From assembly GCA_965655625.1 (NCBI GenBank), contig CBFHHA010000003.1, positions 38,515-102,514 of the forward strand: DNA of 64,000 nucleotides, given 5' to 3'. The DNA is from CAJJDF01 sp965655625 (lineage in GTDB: Bacteria; Bacteroidota; Bacteroidia; Flavobacteriales_D; CAJJDF01). Position 1 is the stretch's first letter; every line of letters begins with the position of its first letter. Below the pieces are notes generated by a model, which did no database searches, was not told where the DNA came from, and saw only the letters and a list, made by a program, of their open reading frames with translations. A program made the position numbers and the translations under genes. Positions 34,373-42,337 of this stretch are shown here, piece by piece.

Positions 34373-34819
34373 ATGAAACGAATTAAGGAATACAAAGAAG
34401 TATTTGAAGTAGAAGGGCCGTTGGTGCTTAAAGATTTAAAATCGAAGTACAGAAGTTTGGTAAAAGAATGGCATCCGGATAAGTTTCAGGATGAGGCGAA
34501 GAAGGAAGAGGCAGGAATTAAAAGTTCTGAAATTATTGATGCCTATCACTTTTTGGTTAGTATTGCACCAGAGACAAAAGAAGCGAATTTGGAGGAGTAC
34601 AATGCTACCATAACAAATTCGAAAATTGCAGATTTTCAGCACGATAAAAACATTTTTGAAGTAACATTTACGGATGGTACTTCCTACGAATATTTTGGTG
34701 TGACAGAAAAATTGTTTGCCAAATTCATCAATAGCGACAAGCAGTTCAGATTTGCCAAAAGACAAATATTCCATTCATTTCTTTACAGAAAATCGAAAAA
34801 AGAGGCTATTTCTGCTTAA
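34373..34819 (+). CDS. J-domain plus KTSC-domain protein
   Basis: 148 residues. The N-terminal part is J-domain-like with the HPD motif at 34-36 (LVKEWHPDKFQDEA) and a following helix. The C-terminal part (about 82-140: FEVTFTDGTSYEYFGVTEKL, then RFAKRQIF) matches the KTSC domain, a small RNA-associated fold. The combination suggests DnaK recruitment to a KTSC target, but this is inference. It is a single gene with a strong bidirectional terminator immediately downstream. Confidence 0.7.
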   Translation: MKRIKEYKEVFEVEGPLVLKDLKSKYRSLVKEWHPDKFQDEAKKEEAGIKSSEIIDAYHFLVSIAPETKEANLEEYNATITNSKIADFQHDKNIFEVTFTDGTSYEYFGVTEKLFAKFINSDKQFRFAKRQIFHSFLYRKSKKEAISA

Positions 34820-34844
34820 TTGCTAGAAAAAATTAAAGCGCAAA

Positions 34845-34877
34845 AAAGACTGAGAAGTTATTCTCAGTCTTTTTTTG
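34845..34877. terminator. Bidirectional terminator between J-KTSC gene and accC
   Basis: A 12-bp stem, AAAGACTGAGAA (34845-34856) with TTCTCAGTCTTT (34861-34872), loop GTTA. It has A and T runs on the two sides and serves the convergent genes. Confidence 0.9.
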
Positions 34878-34895
34878 TGTTATAAGTTCTGTGTT

Positions 34896-36248
34896 TTAAG
34901 ATTCCTTTTCGTCTTCTAAAACAAATGTTTCCATAAATTTGGTTGTGAAGTTACCCGATTTAAAATCTGGGTGCCTCATTAACTGTCTGTGGAAAGGAAT
35001 AGTGGTTTTAATACCCTCAACGTAATACTCTTCTAAGGCACGTTCCATTTTGGTAATGGCTTCTTCTCTAGTTTGCGCAACTGTAATAAGTTTTCCAATC
35101 ATAGAGTCGTAGTACGGTGAAATAGTGTATCCAGAATAGACATGAGAATCGATTCTTATTCCGTGACCTCCTGGCTCATTATAATATCCTATAGTTCCTG
35201 GGCTAGGTCTGTAATCGTTAAAAGGATCCTCTGCATTTATTCTGCATTGAATAGCGTGCATTTGAGGTTCGTAATTCTTACCAGAAATTTTATGTCCAGC
35301 AGCAATTTTAATTTGCTCACGAATCAAGTCAAAATTAATAACTTCCTCTGTAATAGTGTGCTCTACTTGGATACGTGTATTCATTTCCATGAAATAGAAG
35401 TCTCTGTTTTTGTCAACCAAGAATTCAACAGTTCCTACACCTTCGTATTTTGCGGCTTTGGCGGCTTTGATGGCCGCAGTTCCCATTTTTTTTCTCAACG
35501 CTGGAGTCATAAACGGAGAAGGAACTTCCTCTACCAATTTCTGGTGTCTTCGTTGGATAGAACAATCTCTTTCCGACATGTGACAATGGTTTCCGTGTTG
35601 GTCACTCGCAATTTGAATTTCAATATGTCTTGGCTCTTCTACGAATTTTTCCATGTACATTCCGTCATTGCCAAATGCAGCTTTAGATTCAGTTCTGGCA
35701 GATTTCCATGCTTCTTCAAGTTTTTCTTCTTCCCAAACCAATCTCATTCCTTTTCCACCACCACCGGCAGTAGCTTTTAGCATGATAGGGTATCCAACTT
35801 CTTTGGCAGTTTTTTTACATTCAGCAAAATCTTTCAGAATTCCAGCAGAACCAGGAACACAAGGGACTTTAGCTTTTAGCATGGTAGCTTTAGCAGAAGC
35901 TTTATCTCCCATTCTGTCAATCATTTCGGCACTTGCTCCAATGAATTTAATCCCATGATCTTCACAGATTTTAGAGAATTTGGCATTCTCCGATAAAAAT
36001 CCGTATCCTGGGTGAATAGCATCAGCATTTGTTATTTCTGCCGCAGCAATAATGTTTGATATTTTTAAGTACGACTCGGTACTTGAGGGTGGTCCAATAC
36101 AGACAGCTTCGTCTGCGAATCTTACCGGCTGACTGTCTTTATCAGCAGTAGAGTACACAGCTACTGTTTTGATTCCCATTTCTTTACAGGTTCTAATGAT
36201 CCGTAAAGCAATTTCACCTCTGTTGGCAATTAATATTTTCTTGAACAT
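34896..36248 (-). CDS. accC: Acetyl-CoA carboxylase, biotin carboxylase subunit
   Basis: 450 residues. ATP-grasp biotin carboxylase that carboxylates biotin on AccB in the first step of fatty acid synthesis. Motifs: MFKKILIANRGEIALRIIRT, HPGYGFLSENAKF, the glycine-rich ATP loop KATAGGGGKGMR, RDCSIQRRHQK and FMEMNTRIQVEHT. Full length. Last gene of the fabH-accB-accC row, 131 bp after accB. Confidence 0.95.
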   Translation of the reverse strand: MFKKILIANRGEIALRIIRTCKEMGIKTVAVYSTADKDSQPVRFADEAVCIGPPSSTESYLKISNIIAAAEITNADAIHPGYGFLSENAKFSKICEDHGIKFIGASAEMIDRMGDKASAKATMLKAKVPCVPGSAGILKDFAECKKTAKEVGYPIMLKATAGGGGKGMRLVWEEEKLEEAWKSARTESKAAFGNDGMYMEKFVEEPRHIEIQIASDQHGNHCHMSERDCSIQRRHQKLVEEVPSPFMTPALRKKMGTAAIKAAKAAKYEGVGTVEFLVDKNRDFYFMEMNTRIQVEHTITEEVINFDLIREQIKIAAGHKISGKNYEPQMHAIQCRINAEDPFNDYRPSPGTIGYYNEPGGHGIRIDSHVYSGYTISPYYDSMIGKLITVAQTREEAITKMERALEEYYVEGIKTTIPFHRQLMRHPDFKSGNFTTKFMETFVLEDEKES

Positions 36249-36379
36249 TTTTTCAGTCTTTAATCTGAGGTAGGATTCGTACAGAAATCTTGTTGTAAAG
36301 AAAGTGTTCGACTACTTCTACCTGAATGAATATGAGTTAATCCTTTTAGGTTAAAATAAATAACGTGCGAGCTATTTAA

Positions 36380-36853
36380 TTAAGGTTCAACTAAGAAAAG
36401 AGGCTGGTCAAATTCGATTGGAGAAGCATCATCAACCAATACTTTTACAATTTTCCCGCTAACTTCAGCTTCTATTTCATTAAATAATTTCATTGCTTCT
36501 ACGATACACAATACATCTCCTGGTTTAATGGTGTCTCCAACATTTACAAACGCATCAGATTCTGGATTTGCCGATCTGTAGAATGTTCCAATCATTGGTG
36601 ATTTTACAGTGATGTAATTCGAAGTGTCATCTTTTGCCGGAGCGGCCTCTACTGGGGCAGCAGGAGCTGGCGCAGGAGCCACAGCGGCAACTGGAGCCAC
36701 AGCGGCAACTGGAGCTGGTGAAACATGAGCAACGTGAATTTCCTCTTTTTCAGATTTTATTGTGATTTTAAAATCTTTTTTTTCAATTTCTACTTCTGTA
36801 ACTTTTTGTTTGGCTACGAATTTTATTAAGTCTTGAATTTCGTTAAGATTCAT
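36380..36853 (-). CDS. accB: Acetyl-CoA carboxylase biotin carboxyl carrier protein
   Basis: 157 residues. An N-terminal domain is followed by an Ala/Pro/Val-rich flexible linker (about 52-80) and the biotinyl domain with the biotinylation site VEAMKLFNE and the thumb region KSPMIGTFYRS. Start ATG 36853; the earlier TTG at 36877 lies in the -7 box TATATTTG (36875-36882 minus). Works with AccC immediately downstream. Confidence 0.95.
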   Translation of the reverse strand: MNLNEIQDLIKFVAKQKVTEVEIEKKDFKITIKSEKEEIHVAHVSPAPVAAVAPVAAVAPAPAPAAPVEAAPAKDDTSNYITVKSPMIGTFYRSANPESDAFVNVGDTIKPGDVLCIVEAMKLFNEIEAEVSGKIVKVLVDDASPIEFDQPLFLVEP

Positions 36854-36874
36854 ATGTTTGTTTTTGTTTAGGTT

Positions 36875-36882
36875 CAAATATA
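36875..36882 (-). promoter_or_regulatory. -7 promoter box, accB
   Basis: TATATTTG on the minus strand, a perfect TAnnTTTG box 21 nt before the accB ATG, so accB-accC can be transcribed separately from fabH. Confidence 0.55.
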
Positions 36883-36926
36883 TTTAAATATTTCCTATTA
36901 CAAGGAAATAGGTTTTAATTCATTTT

Positions 36927-37913
36927 TTAAGAGTTGTATCCCCAAGTTAAGTACATAGCTCCCCAGGTAAATCCACCACCAAAAGTGGACAGAATGATGT
37001 TATCGCCTTTTTTTAATTGAGACTCCCAATCCCGTAAACAGAGTGGTAATGTACCAGCTGTTGTGTTTCCATACTTTTGGATGTTTATCATAACTTTATC
37101 TGTACTAAGGCCCATTCTTCTTGCTGTAGCATCAATGATTCTTAAGTTGGCTTGGTGAGGAACCAACCATGAAACATCTTCTGCTTTCAGGTTATTCTTT
37201 TCCATTATTTCTGCTGAAACATCGGCCATGGCAGTGACTGCTGCTTTAAATACAGGTTGACCTTCCTGGTATACAAAATGTTCTCTGTTTTTTACAGTTT
37301 CTTCACTTGCAGGGCTCACCGAACCTCCAGATTTTTGGTATAGATGTTTTTTTCCTGCTCCATCCGAGTAAAGTATAGAATCTTTTATTCCAATGGTTTT
37401 ATCTTCGGTTGGCTCTAGCATAACTGCGCCAGCTCCATCACCAAAAATAACGCAGGTAGTTCTATCCGTGTAATCAACAATAGATGACATTTTGTCTGCA
37501 CCCACTATAATTACTTTTTTGTATTTCCCAGTTTCGATGAATTGACTTCCGGTTGTTAAAGCATACAAGAAACCAGAACAAGCTGCATTTACATCAAAAC
37601 TCCAAGCGTTTTTTGCTCCAACTAGGTCGCCAATTATATTGGCAGTAGAAGGAAAAATGTGGTCAGGTGTTACGGTAGCACAAATTATTAAATCTATCTC
37701 CTCTGCTTTTGTGTTGGTTTTGGAAAGTAACTCCTCAACAGCTTTTCCACCCATGAAAGAAGTTCCTTTTCCTTTTTCTAAAATATGTCTAGTTTCTATA
37801 CCTGTTCGAGATTTTATCCATTCATCGTTGGTATCAACAAGTTTCTCTAAATCTTTGTTGGTTAGCACTTTGTCTGGTACGTAACCAGCAATTCCAGTAA
37901 TTACTGCATTCAT
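36927..37913 (-). CDS. fabH: Beta-ketoacyl-ACP synthase III
   Basis: 328 residues. FabH condenses acetyl-CoA (or branched starters) with malonyl-ACP to initiate fatty acid synthesis. The catalytic triad is visible: Cys in NAACSGFLYAL, His in VPHQANLRI and Asn in YGNTTAGTLPL. Start ATG 37913 gives the family N-terminus MNAVITGIAGYVPD. The usual neighbours plsX and rpmF are not present; accB-accC follow. Its leader contains a perfect dyad (37934-37952). Confidence 0.95.
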   Translation of the reverse strand: MNAVITGIAGYVPDKVLTNKDLEKLVDTNDEWIKSRTGIETRHILEKGKGTSFMGGKAVEELLSKTNTKAEEIDLIICATVTPDHIFPSTANIIGDLVGAKNAWSFDVNAACSGFLYALTTGSQFIETGKYKKVIIVGADKMSSIVDYTDRTTCVIFGDGAGAVMLEPTEDKTIGIKDSILYSDGAGKKHLYQKSGGSVSPASEETVKNREHFVYQEGQPVFKAAVTAMADVSAEIMEKNNLKAEDVSWLVPHQANLRIIDATARRMGLSTDKVMINIQKYGNTTAGTLPLCLRDWESQLKKGDNIILSTFGGGFTWGAMYLTWGYNS

Positions 37914-37933
37914 TGTTTCAATAGGTTTTGTGA

Positions 37934-37952
37934 GTTGTGAAAAATTCACAAC
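37934..37952. promoter_or_regulatory. Inverted repeat in the fabH leader, candidate operator
   Basis: GTTGTGA (37934-37940), spacer AAAAT, TCACAAC (37946-37952): a perfect 7-bp dyad. It lies between the fabH -7 box and the start codon, where a bound protein or an RNA hairpin could control expression. The core TGTGA/TCACA resembles CRP/FNR half-sites but with a 5-bp rather than 6-bp spacer. Confidence 0.45.
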
Positions 37953-37959
37953 ATAAATT

Positions 37960-37967
37960 CAAAGGTA
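37960..37967 (-). promoter_or_regulatory. -7 promoter box, fabH
   Basis: TACCTTTG on the minus strand, a perfect TAnnTTTG box; the predicted leader of about 40 nt contains the dyad at 37934-37952. Confidence 0.55.
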
Positions 37968-38121
37968 CAACAATTGTTCAAAAATCAATTTTTTCTCTCT
38001 TTTTTTCACCGAAAATCTACTAAAATTAAGCAAAATGACTCCATTTCTTCAAAATATGAGAAGCCTATTTATTAATACTAAATTATCTTATTTTCTCTTT
38101 CGTTTTAATTTCAAATTATCT

Positions 38122-38129
38122 TACCTTTG
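38122..38129 (+). promoter_or_regulatory. -7 promoter box, sucC
   Basis: TACCTTTG matches TAnnTTTG exactly and ends 26 nt before the sucC ATG. Confidence 0.55.
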
Positions 38130-38155
38130 AGACACATAAAACCAAAATTTTAAGA

Positions 38156-39346
38156 ATGAACTTACACGAATACCAAGGTAAATCAATATTAAAGAGTTAC
38201 GGTGTAGCAATCCAAGAAGGAATTGTGGCAAACACGCCTGAAGAAGCAGTTGAAGCTGCCAAAAAACTAAACGCTGAGACGGGAACTGATTGGTGGGTAA
38301 TAAAAGCTCAAATTCACGCAGGTGGAAGAGGAAAAGGAGGAGGAGTAAAACTTGCTAAAAGTTTAGATGACGTGAAAAGAATTTCGGATGAAATACTAGG
38401 AATGATGTTGATTACTCCACAAACTTCGGCAGAAGGTAAGTTGGTTAGTAAAGTGTTGGTTGGTCAGGATGTTTATTATCCTGGTGATTCTGAGCCAAGT
38501 GAATTCTATATGTCAGTGTTGTTGAACAGAGCCACTGGAAGGAATATGGTCATGTATTCTACAGAAGGAGGAATGGATATTGAGACCGTTGCTGAAGAAA
38601 CTCCTCATTTGATTTTTACTGAGGAGATTGATCCTAAAGTTGGAATCCAAGGGTTTCAGGCAAGAAAAATAGCATTTAACTTAGGATTGAGTGGAAAGGC
38701 AATGAAGGAAATGACAAAATTTGTATTTGCTCTGGTAAAGGCATATGAAGGAAGTGATTCTGAAATGTTTGAAATTAATCCAGTGTTAAAAACATCAGAC
38801 GATAAAATTATTGCAGTAGATGCAAAAGTATCATTGGATGGAAATGCACTATTCAGACATAAAGATTATGCTGAAATGAGAGATAAGACGGAAGAAGATC
38901 CAACAGAGGTAGAAGCTTCGGAGCATGAATTGAACTATGTGAAACTCGATGGAAATGTTGGGTGTATGGTAAATGGCGCTGGACTTGCCATGGCAACGAT
39001 GGACATAATAAAATTATCTGGAGGTGATCCTGCAAACTTCTTAGATGTAGGAGGAACAGCTGATGCTGCGAGAGTTGAAAAAGCTTTCCGTATCATCATG
39101 AAAGATCCGAATGTAAAAGCTCTATTGGTTAATATTTTTGGAGGAATTGTAAGATGTGATAGAGTAGCGCAAGGTGTGATTGATGCATACAAAAACATTG
39201 GAGACATTCAAATTCCAATTATTGTAAGGCTGCAAGGAACAAATGCTGAAGAAGCCAAAGCTTTGATTGATGCTTCAGGATTGAAAGTTCATTCAGCGGT
39301 TCAATTAGAAGATGCAGCAAAACTCGTATCAGAAGTTTTAGCCTAA
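38156..39346 (+). CDS. sucC: Succinyl-CoA ligase (ADP-forming), beta subunit
   Basis: 396 residues. ATP-grasp subunit of succinyl-CoA synthetase. Motifs: MNLHEYQGKSILKSYGV, KAQIHAGGRGKGGGVKLAKS, EINPVL in the metal site and ALLVNIFGGIVRCDRVAQG in the ligase domain. Full length. The alpha subunit sucD is not adjacent; a strong terminator follows at once, so sucC is transcribed alone here. Confidence 0.95.
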   Translation: MNLHEYQGKSILKSYGVAIQEGIVANTPEEAVEAAKKLNAETGTDWWVIKAQIHAGGRGKGGGVKLAKSLDDVKRISDEILGMMLITPQTSAEGKLVSKVLVGQDVYYPGDSEPSEFYMSVLLNRATGRNMVMYSTEGGMDIETVAEETPHLIFTEEIDPKVGIQGFQARKIAFNLGLSGKAMKEMTKFVFALVKAYEGSDSEMFEINPVLKTSDDKIIAVDAKVSLDGNALFRHKDYAEMRDKTEEDPTEVEASEHELNYVKLDGNVGCMVNGAGLAMATMDIIKLSGGDPANFLDVGGTADAARVEKAFRIIMKDPNVKALLVNIFGGIVRCDRVAQGVIDAYKNIGDIQIPIIVRLQGTNAEEAKALIDASGLKVHSAVQLEDAAKLVSEVLA

Positions 39347-39369
39347 TAGTTTATTCCAATATTTTTAAG

Positions 39370-39399
39370 AGCCCTTGAAGAAATTCAAGGGCTTTTTTT
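39370..39399 (+). terminator. Terminator of sucC
   Basis: A 10-bp stem, AGCCCTTGAA (39370-39379) with TTCAAGGGCT (39384-39393), loop GAAA, followed by a T run. Confidence 0.95.
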
Positions 39400-39412
39400 A
39401 TATTTACTCCTT

Positions 39413-40060
39413 ATGACTAAACAAGAAAAAGTACAATTTATTATCGATGAACTTGAAAGGATTTATCCTGAAGTTCCTGTTCCCTTAGACCATACGGATG
39501 CTTATACTCTATTAATTGCGGTTTTGCTTTCTGCTCAATGCACGGATGAACGAGTAAATAAAATTACTCCTGCATTATTTTCTAGAGCCAATAATCCTTT
39601 CGATATGGCAAAAGTACCTGTGGATGAAATCCGAGAAATAATAAAGCCTTGTGGATTATCTCCAAGAAAATCAAAAGCTATTTCTGTGCTGTCACAGATG
39701 TTGATTGATAAGTATAACGGAGAGGTTCCAGAAAGTTTTGAAGCTTTGGAGGAATTGCCAGGAGTTGGTCATAAGACTGCCTCTGTGGTGATGAGTCAGG
39801 CCTTTGGAGTTCCTGCTTTCCCAGTAGATACACACATTCATCGATTGATGTATCGTTGGGGTATAACCAATGGGAGAAATGTGGAACAAACGGAGAAAGA
39901 CGCCAAACGATTATTTCCGAGAGAATTGTGGAACAAACTTCATTTACAAATAATTTTTTATGGAAGAGAGTTTTCTCCGGCTAGAGGTTGGAACACAGAA
40001 GAGGACGTGATTCAACAAAAAGTAGGAAGGAAAACAAAGCTAGAAGGATATCGATTATAG
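39413..40060 (+). CDS. nth: Endonuclease III without Fe-S cluster cysteines
   Basis: 215 residues. DNA glycosylase/AP lyase for oxidised pyrimidines. The helix-hairpin-helix is ALEELPGVGHKTASVVMSQA with the catalytic Lys, followed by the catalytic Asp in FPVDTHIHRLMYRWG. Where typical Nth has Cx6Cx2Cx5C for a [4Fe-4S] cluster, this protein has HLQIIFYGREFSPARGWNTE and no cysteine to the end; its only cysteines are in the N-terminal half. It starts 66 bp after the sucC stop, with a near-consensus -7 box TATATTTA at 39399-39406. Confidence 0.85.
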   Translation: MTKQEKVQFIIDELERIYPEVPVPLDHTDAYTLLIAVLLSAQCTDERVNKITPALFSRANNPFDMAKVPVDEIREIIKPCGLSPRKSKAISVLSQMLIDKYNGEVPESFEALEELPGVGHKTASVVMSQAFGVPAFPVDTHIHRLMYRWGITNGRNVEQTEKDAKRLFPRELWNKLHLQIIFYGREFSPARGWNTEEDVIQQKVGRKTKLEGYRL

Positions 40061-40241
40061 TTTGATTTTATTGCCGGCTCATTTGGAGCTTGAATAGTTC
40101 TTTGATTGTCTCCAACTTTGGACTTTGGTTGATATCAAAATTCTTTCACCTAATTCGCTCAATTTTTAACTTACAACATTGATTATGCATGATGAAATAC
40201 TAGATAACGAAGAACCTAAGAAATAAATAAGATTCTCATTT

Positions 40242-40745
40242 TTGCAGAATTTTGTTCTCATAATTCTATGGTTTTCGGTTCTTTTTGGTTGGGAAAACTT
40301 TCTTTATTTTAATCAAAAGTATCTAATTGGAGTAGTTTGTCTTTTGATAGCCAGCGTCTTGATTTTCATTAACCCAAAGTTGGGGTTGTATTCTACTTTG
40401 ATTATGCTGGTTTTAGGAGTTATGAATATTGCTCATCACATGGGAATGACTGTCTCTATGACTTTTGGTAAAAGTGGAAACGAGTTTTCATTAGATTTGG
40501 TCTACCTACTCTTACTTTTTGTTTACATAGGAATGAATCGAAATGAGTTCAATCATATTTTTCCATCTAGGATTAAAAACAAAAAAAAACCACACAGAAA
40601 CATGGAGGAAAATAGATTTTTAAAAAAGTACGCTTCCAAATCAAGCGAGGAGTTGGAAGCGATAATTGAGAGTAAACAATTTTCAAAAGAGGCAATTGAA
40701 GCCGCTCATGAATTATTAAGTAGAAGAAAAGTTAAATCTTCTTAA
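40242..40745 (+). CDS. Small membrane protein; upstream in-frame codons separated by TAA
   Basis: 167 residues from a TTG at 40242: three membrane helices (about 3-17, 27-45, 49-65), a fourth hydrophobic stretch (about 83-97) and a charged cytoplasmic tail with a helical KSSEELEAIIESKQFSKEAI region. No family recognised. In the same frame, 13 codons starting with ATG 40185 (MHDEILDNEEPKK) are followed by TAA at 40224-40226 and then read straight into this ORF (IRFSFLQNF). The original start is probably ATG 40185, and the gene may be broken or now start at TTG. It overlaps the convergent lipoprotein gene by 14 bp. Confidence 0.55.
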   Translation: MQNFVLIILWFSVLFGWENFLYFNQKYLIGVVCLLIASVLIFINPKLGLYSTLIMLVLGVMNIAHHMGMTVSMTFGKSGNEFSLDLVYLLLLFVYIGMNRNEFNHIFPSRIKNKKKPHRNMEENRFLKKYASKSSEELEAIIESKQFSKEAIEAAHELLSRRKVKSS

Positions 40746-41148
40746 ATGGAATTTCATTTTTGGAGAATCCATCTTTTACGGACCAAACTATCTTCATAGC
40801 GGCATCACCTTTTTCAACAATTTTCCAAATTTGTCCATTCTTGAGGTTTTCTGTATCAATTTTTATTTGATTTTCATCAATGACTTCCCATGTGCCAGAT
40901 TGACTTTGTCCAGCCATATCTTGATTAAAAGTTCCTTCATCAGAGAAACTCACTTTGATTTCGACTCCTGCATCTTTTGCATCTGCTTTCCAATCTCCTA
41001 CAATAAAGTGATTTTCTGTTTCTGCTGTTTCGGAAACTTCACTAGAAACTATTTCATCTGTAATTTCTTGGGATCCTGTAGAGTTGGTTTCATTTCCACA
41101 GGAAATTAGAAATGATAGGGTTAGAATTGAATAAAAAAAGTATTTCAT
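40732..41148 (-). CDS. Lipocalin-like lipoprotein
   Basis: 138 residues. The signal MKYFFYSILTLSFLISCGNE ends in a good lipobox (LISC), so a diacylated membrane lipoprotein is expected. An acidic Ser/Thr/Glu linker precedes a beta-rich domain (VGDWKADAKD, FSDEGTFNQD, SGTWEVIDENQIKI) of the small lipocalin-like type often seen in Bacteroidota. Ligand unknown. Its 3' end overlaps the convergent membrane-protein gene. Confidence 0.65.
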   Translation of the reverse strand: MKYFFYSILTLSFLISCGNETNSTGSQEITDEIVSSEVSETAETENHFIVGDWKADAKDAGVEIKVSFSDEGTFNQDMAGQSQSGTWEVIDENQIKIDTENLKNGQIWKIVEKGDAAMKIVWSVKDGFSKNEIPFKKI

Positions 41149-41636
41149 GGTTCAGGTTTTTTGTTAAAATTAAGAAACAAAATAAAGGTTTTTTAAAATT
41201 ATTCCAAGTAATGAGGATAAATTCCATTTTCATCCTCGCGAATGCAGGGATAGTAACACAAGAATATTAAATTAAGTAATATACTTTATCGTGCTGAATT
41301 TATGAAGAAGAAAATAATTTCTACAAAACTAGTTGATTTTACTTTTGTACATAGCCTATTTTGTTTAGGTTCTATTTTTAGTCTAGGCAATTGATACAGA
41401 AAGTATTGAATAGGATAGATTGAAAAAATTAAATAGGAGATTCGTTGGGTAATTTAATTACAGTCACAATGAAAAAATCGTACCGATTCTCCTGTCAAGA
41501 TTCCCTCTTTCAAGGGAATGACATTGTGAAAGGATTTATTTAATTTTTACAGTTACACTTTGTCATTACGCGTGTTTTGATTTAGTGATAACGCAATCAA
41601 AAATGTAGCGAGATGTAACAATTAGAACTATCAATT
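41149..41636. other. 488-bp intergenic region with palindromic element and orphan -7 box
   Basis: There is no supported gene. It holds a nested inverted repeat: outer arms TCACAATG (41464-41471) and CATTGTGA (41522-41529), inner arms ATTCCCT (41500-41506) and AGGGAAT (41513-41519). A perfect -7 box TACTTTTG lies at 41340-41347 with no gene after it. A 30-codon ORF (41302-41394) is probably spurious. The palindrome resembles the REP-like elements at 31.7, 44.5 and 53.3 kb. Confidence 0.45.
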
Positions 41637-42191
41637 TCAATAAATTTCCTCTTTATACAACTCTGGATACTTCCCTGTCTTGGTTTTATAAAACGTTTGA
41701 ATTTTCTCCATGTCGTTTTCAAAAGAGTCAGTTAAATGAATGTAACCACCCACTCCTCCAATTTTTTCTTTGTAATCAAGAAAACCAAACGAAACAGGAA
41801 CATTGGCTTTTTGGGCGATGAAATAAAATCCTTTTTTCCATTTATCCACTCTTTTTCTGGTTCCTTCTGGTGGAATAATGATAATTAAGTTCTTTTCTTT
41901 TTCAAACAATTGAGCAGCAGTTTCCACCATGTTACCAGACTCTTTTCTATTGATCCCGATTCCTCCCAACCACCTAAAATAACCACCATGGATTCCTTTG
42001 GTGTAACTGTCTTTGATGAAAAATTTCACTGGTAATTCATGTAACCAAAGAACTCCCATCATATAAACCAAATCCCAATTAGAAGTATGCGGAGCAGCTA
42101 TCATAACGCTTTTTCGAGCGATTTCCATGTGAGCCAAATCCGTTTTCCAGTCAGTTATCCAAAATACAAATCGAGCGATTAATTTTTTCAT
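41637..42191 (-). CDS. Lysophospholipid acyltransferase (PlsC-like)
   Basis: 184 residues of the 1-acyl-glycerol-3-phosphate acyltransferase superfamily. The catalytic HX4D motif is APHTSNWD (His35, Asp40). GIHGGYFRWLGGIGINR (substrate glycerol region) and IIIPPEGTRKRVDKWKKGF (PEGTR motif) follow. It should acylate a lysophospholipid or a related lipid at the inner membrane. It is shorter than typical PlsC and resembles the compact Bacteroidota group whose acceptor is not settled. Confidence 0.85.
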   Translation of the reverse strand: MKKLIARFVFWITDWKTDLAHMEIARKSVMIAAPHTSNWDLVYMMGVLWLHELPVKFFIKDSYTKGIHGGYFRWLGGIGINRKESGNMVETAAQLFEKEKNLIIIIPPEGTRKRVDKWKKGFYFIAQKANVPVSFGFLDYKEKIGGVGGYIHLTDSFENDMEKIQTFYKTKTGKYPELYKEEIY

Positions 42192-42337
42192 AGTTTAAAA
42201 TTAGGCTAAATTTGGTGACCAAAAAGGTATTTTTAGTATAAAGTTTCTTCATGGTTATTCCTTCCTTGAGAAATGAAATCATAGCTTTCGCAGACCAAAT
42301 GAAAGTGAAGGTAAAAGCGAATAAATAGGTTTAGAAT

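Noticed and set aside
35142..35780. 212-codon plus-strand ORF opposite accC
   Set aside because: Its residue composition is implausible (Ser/Phe-rich), and accC on the other strand is full-length and conserved.
41302..41394. 30-codon ORF starting MKKKIIST in the 488-bp gap
   Set aside because: Too short, no family, and the only good -7 box (41340) lies inside it.
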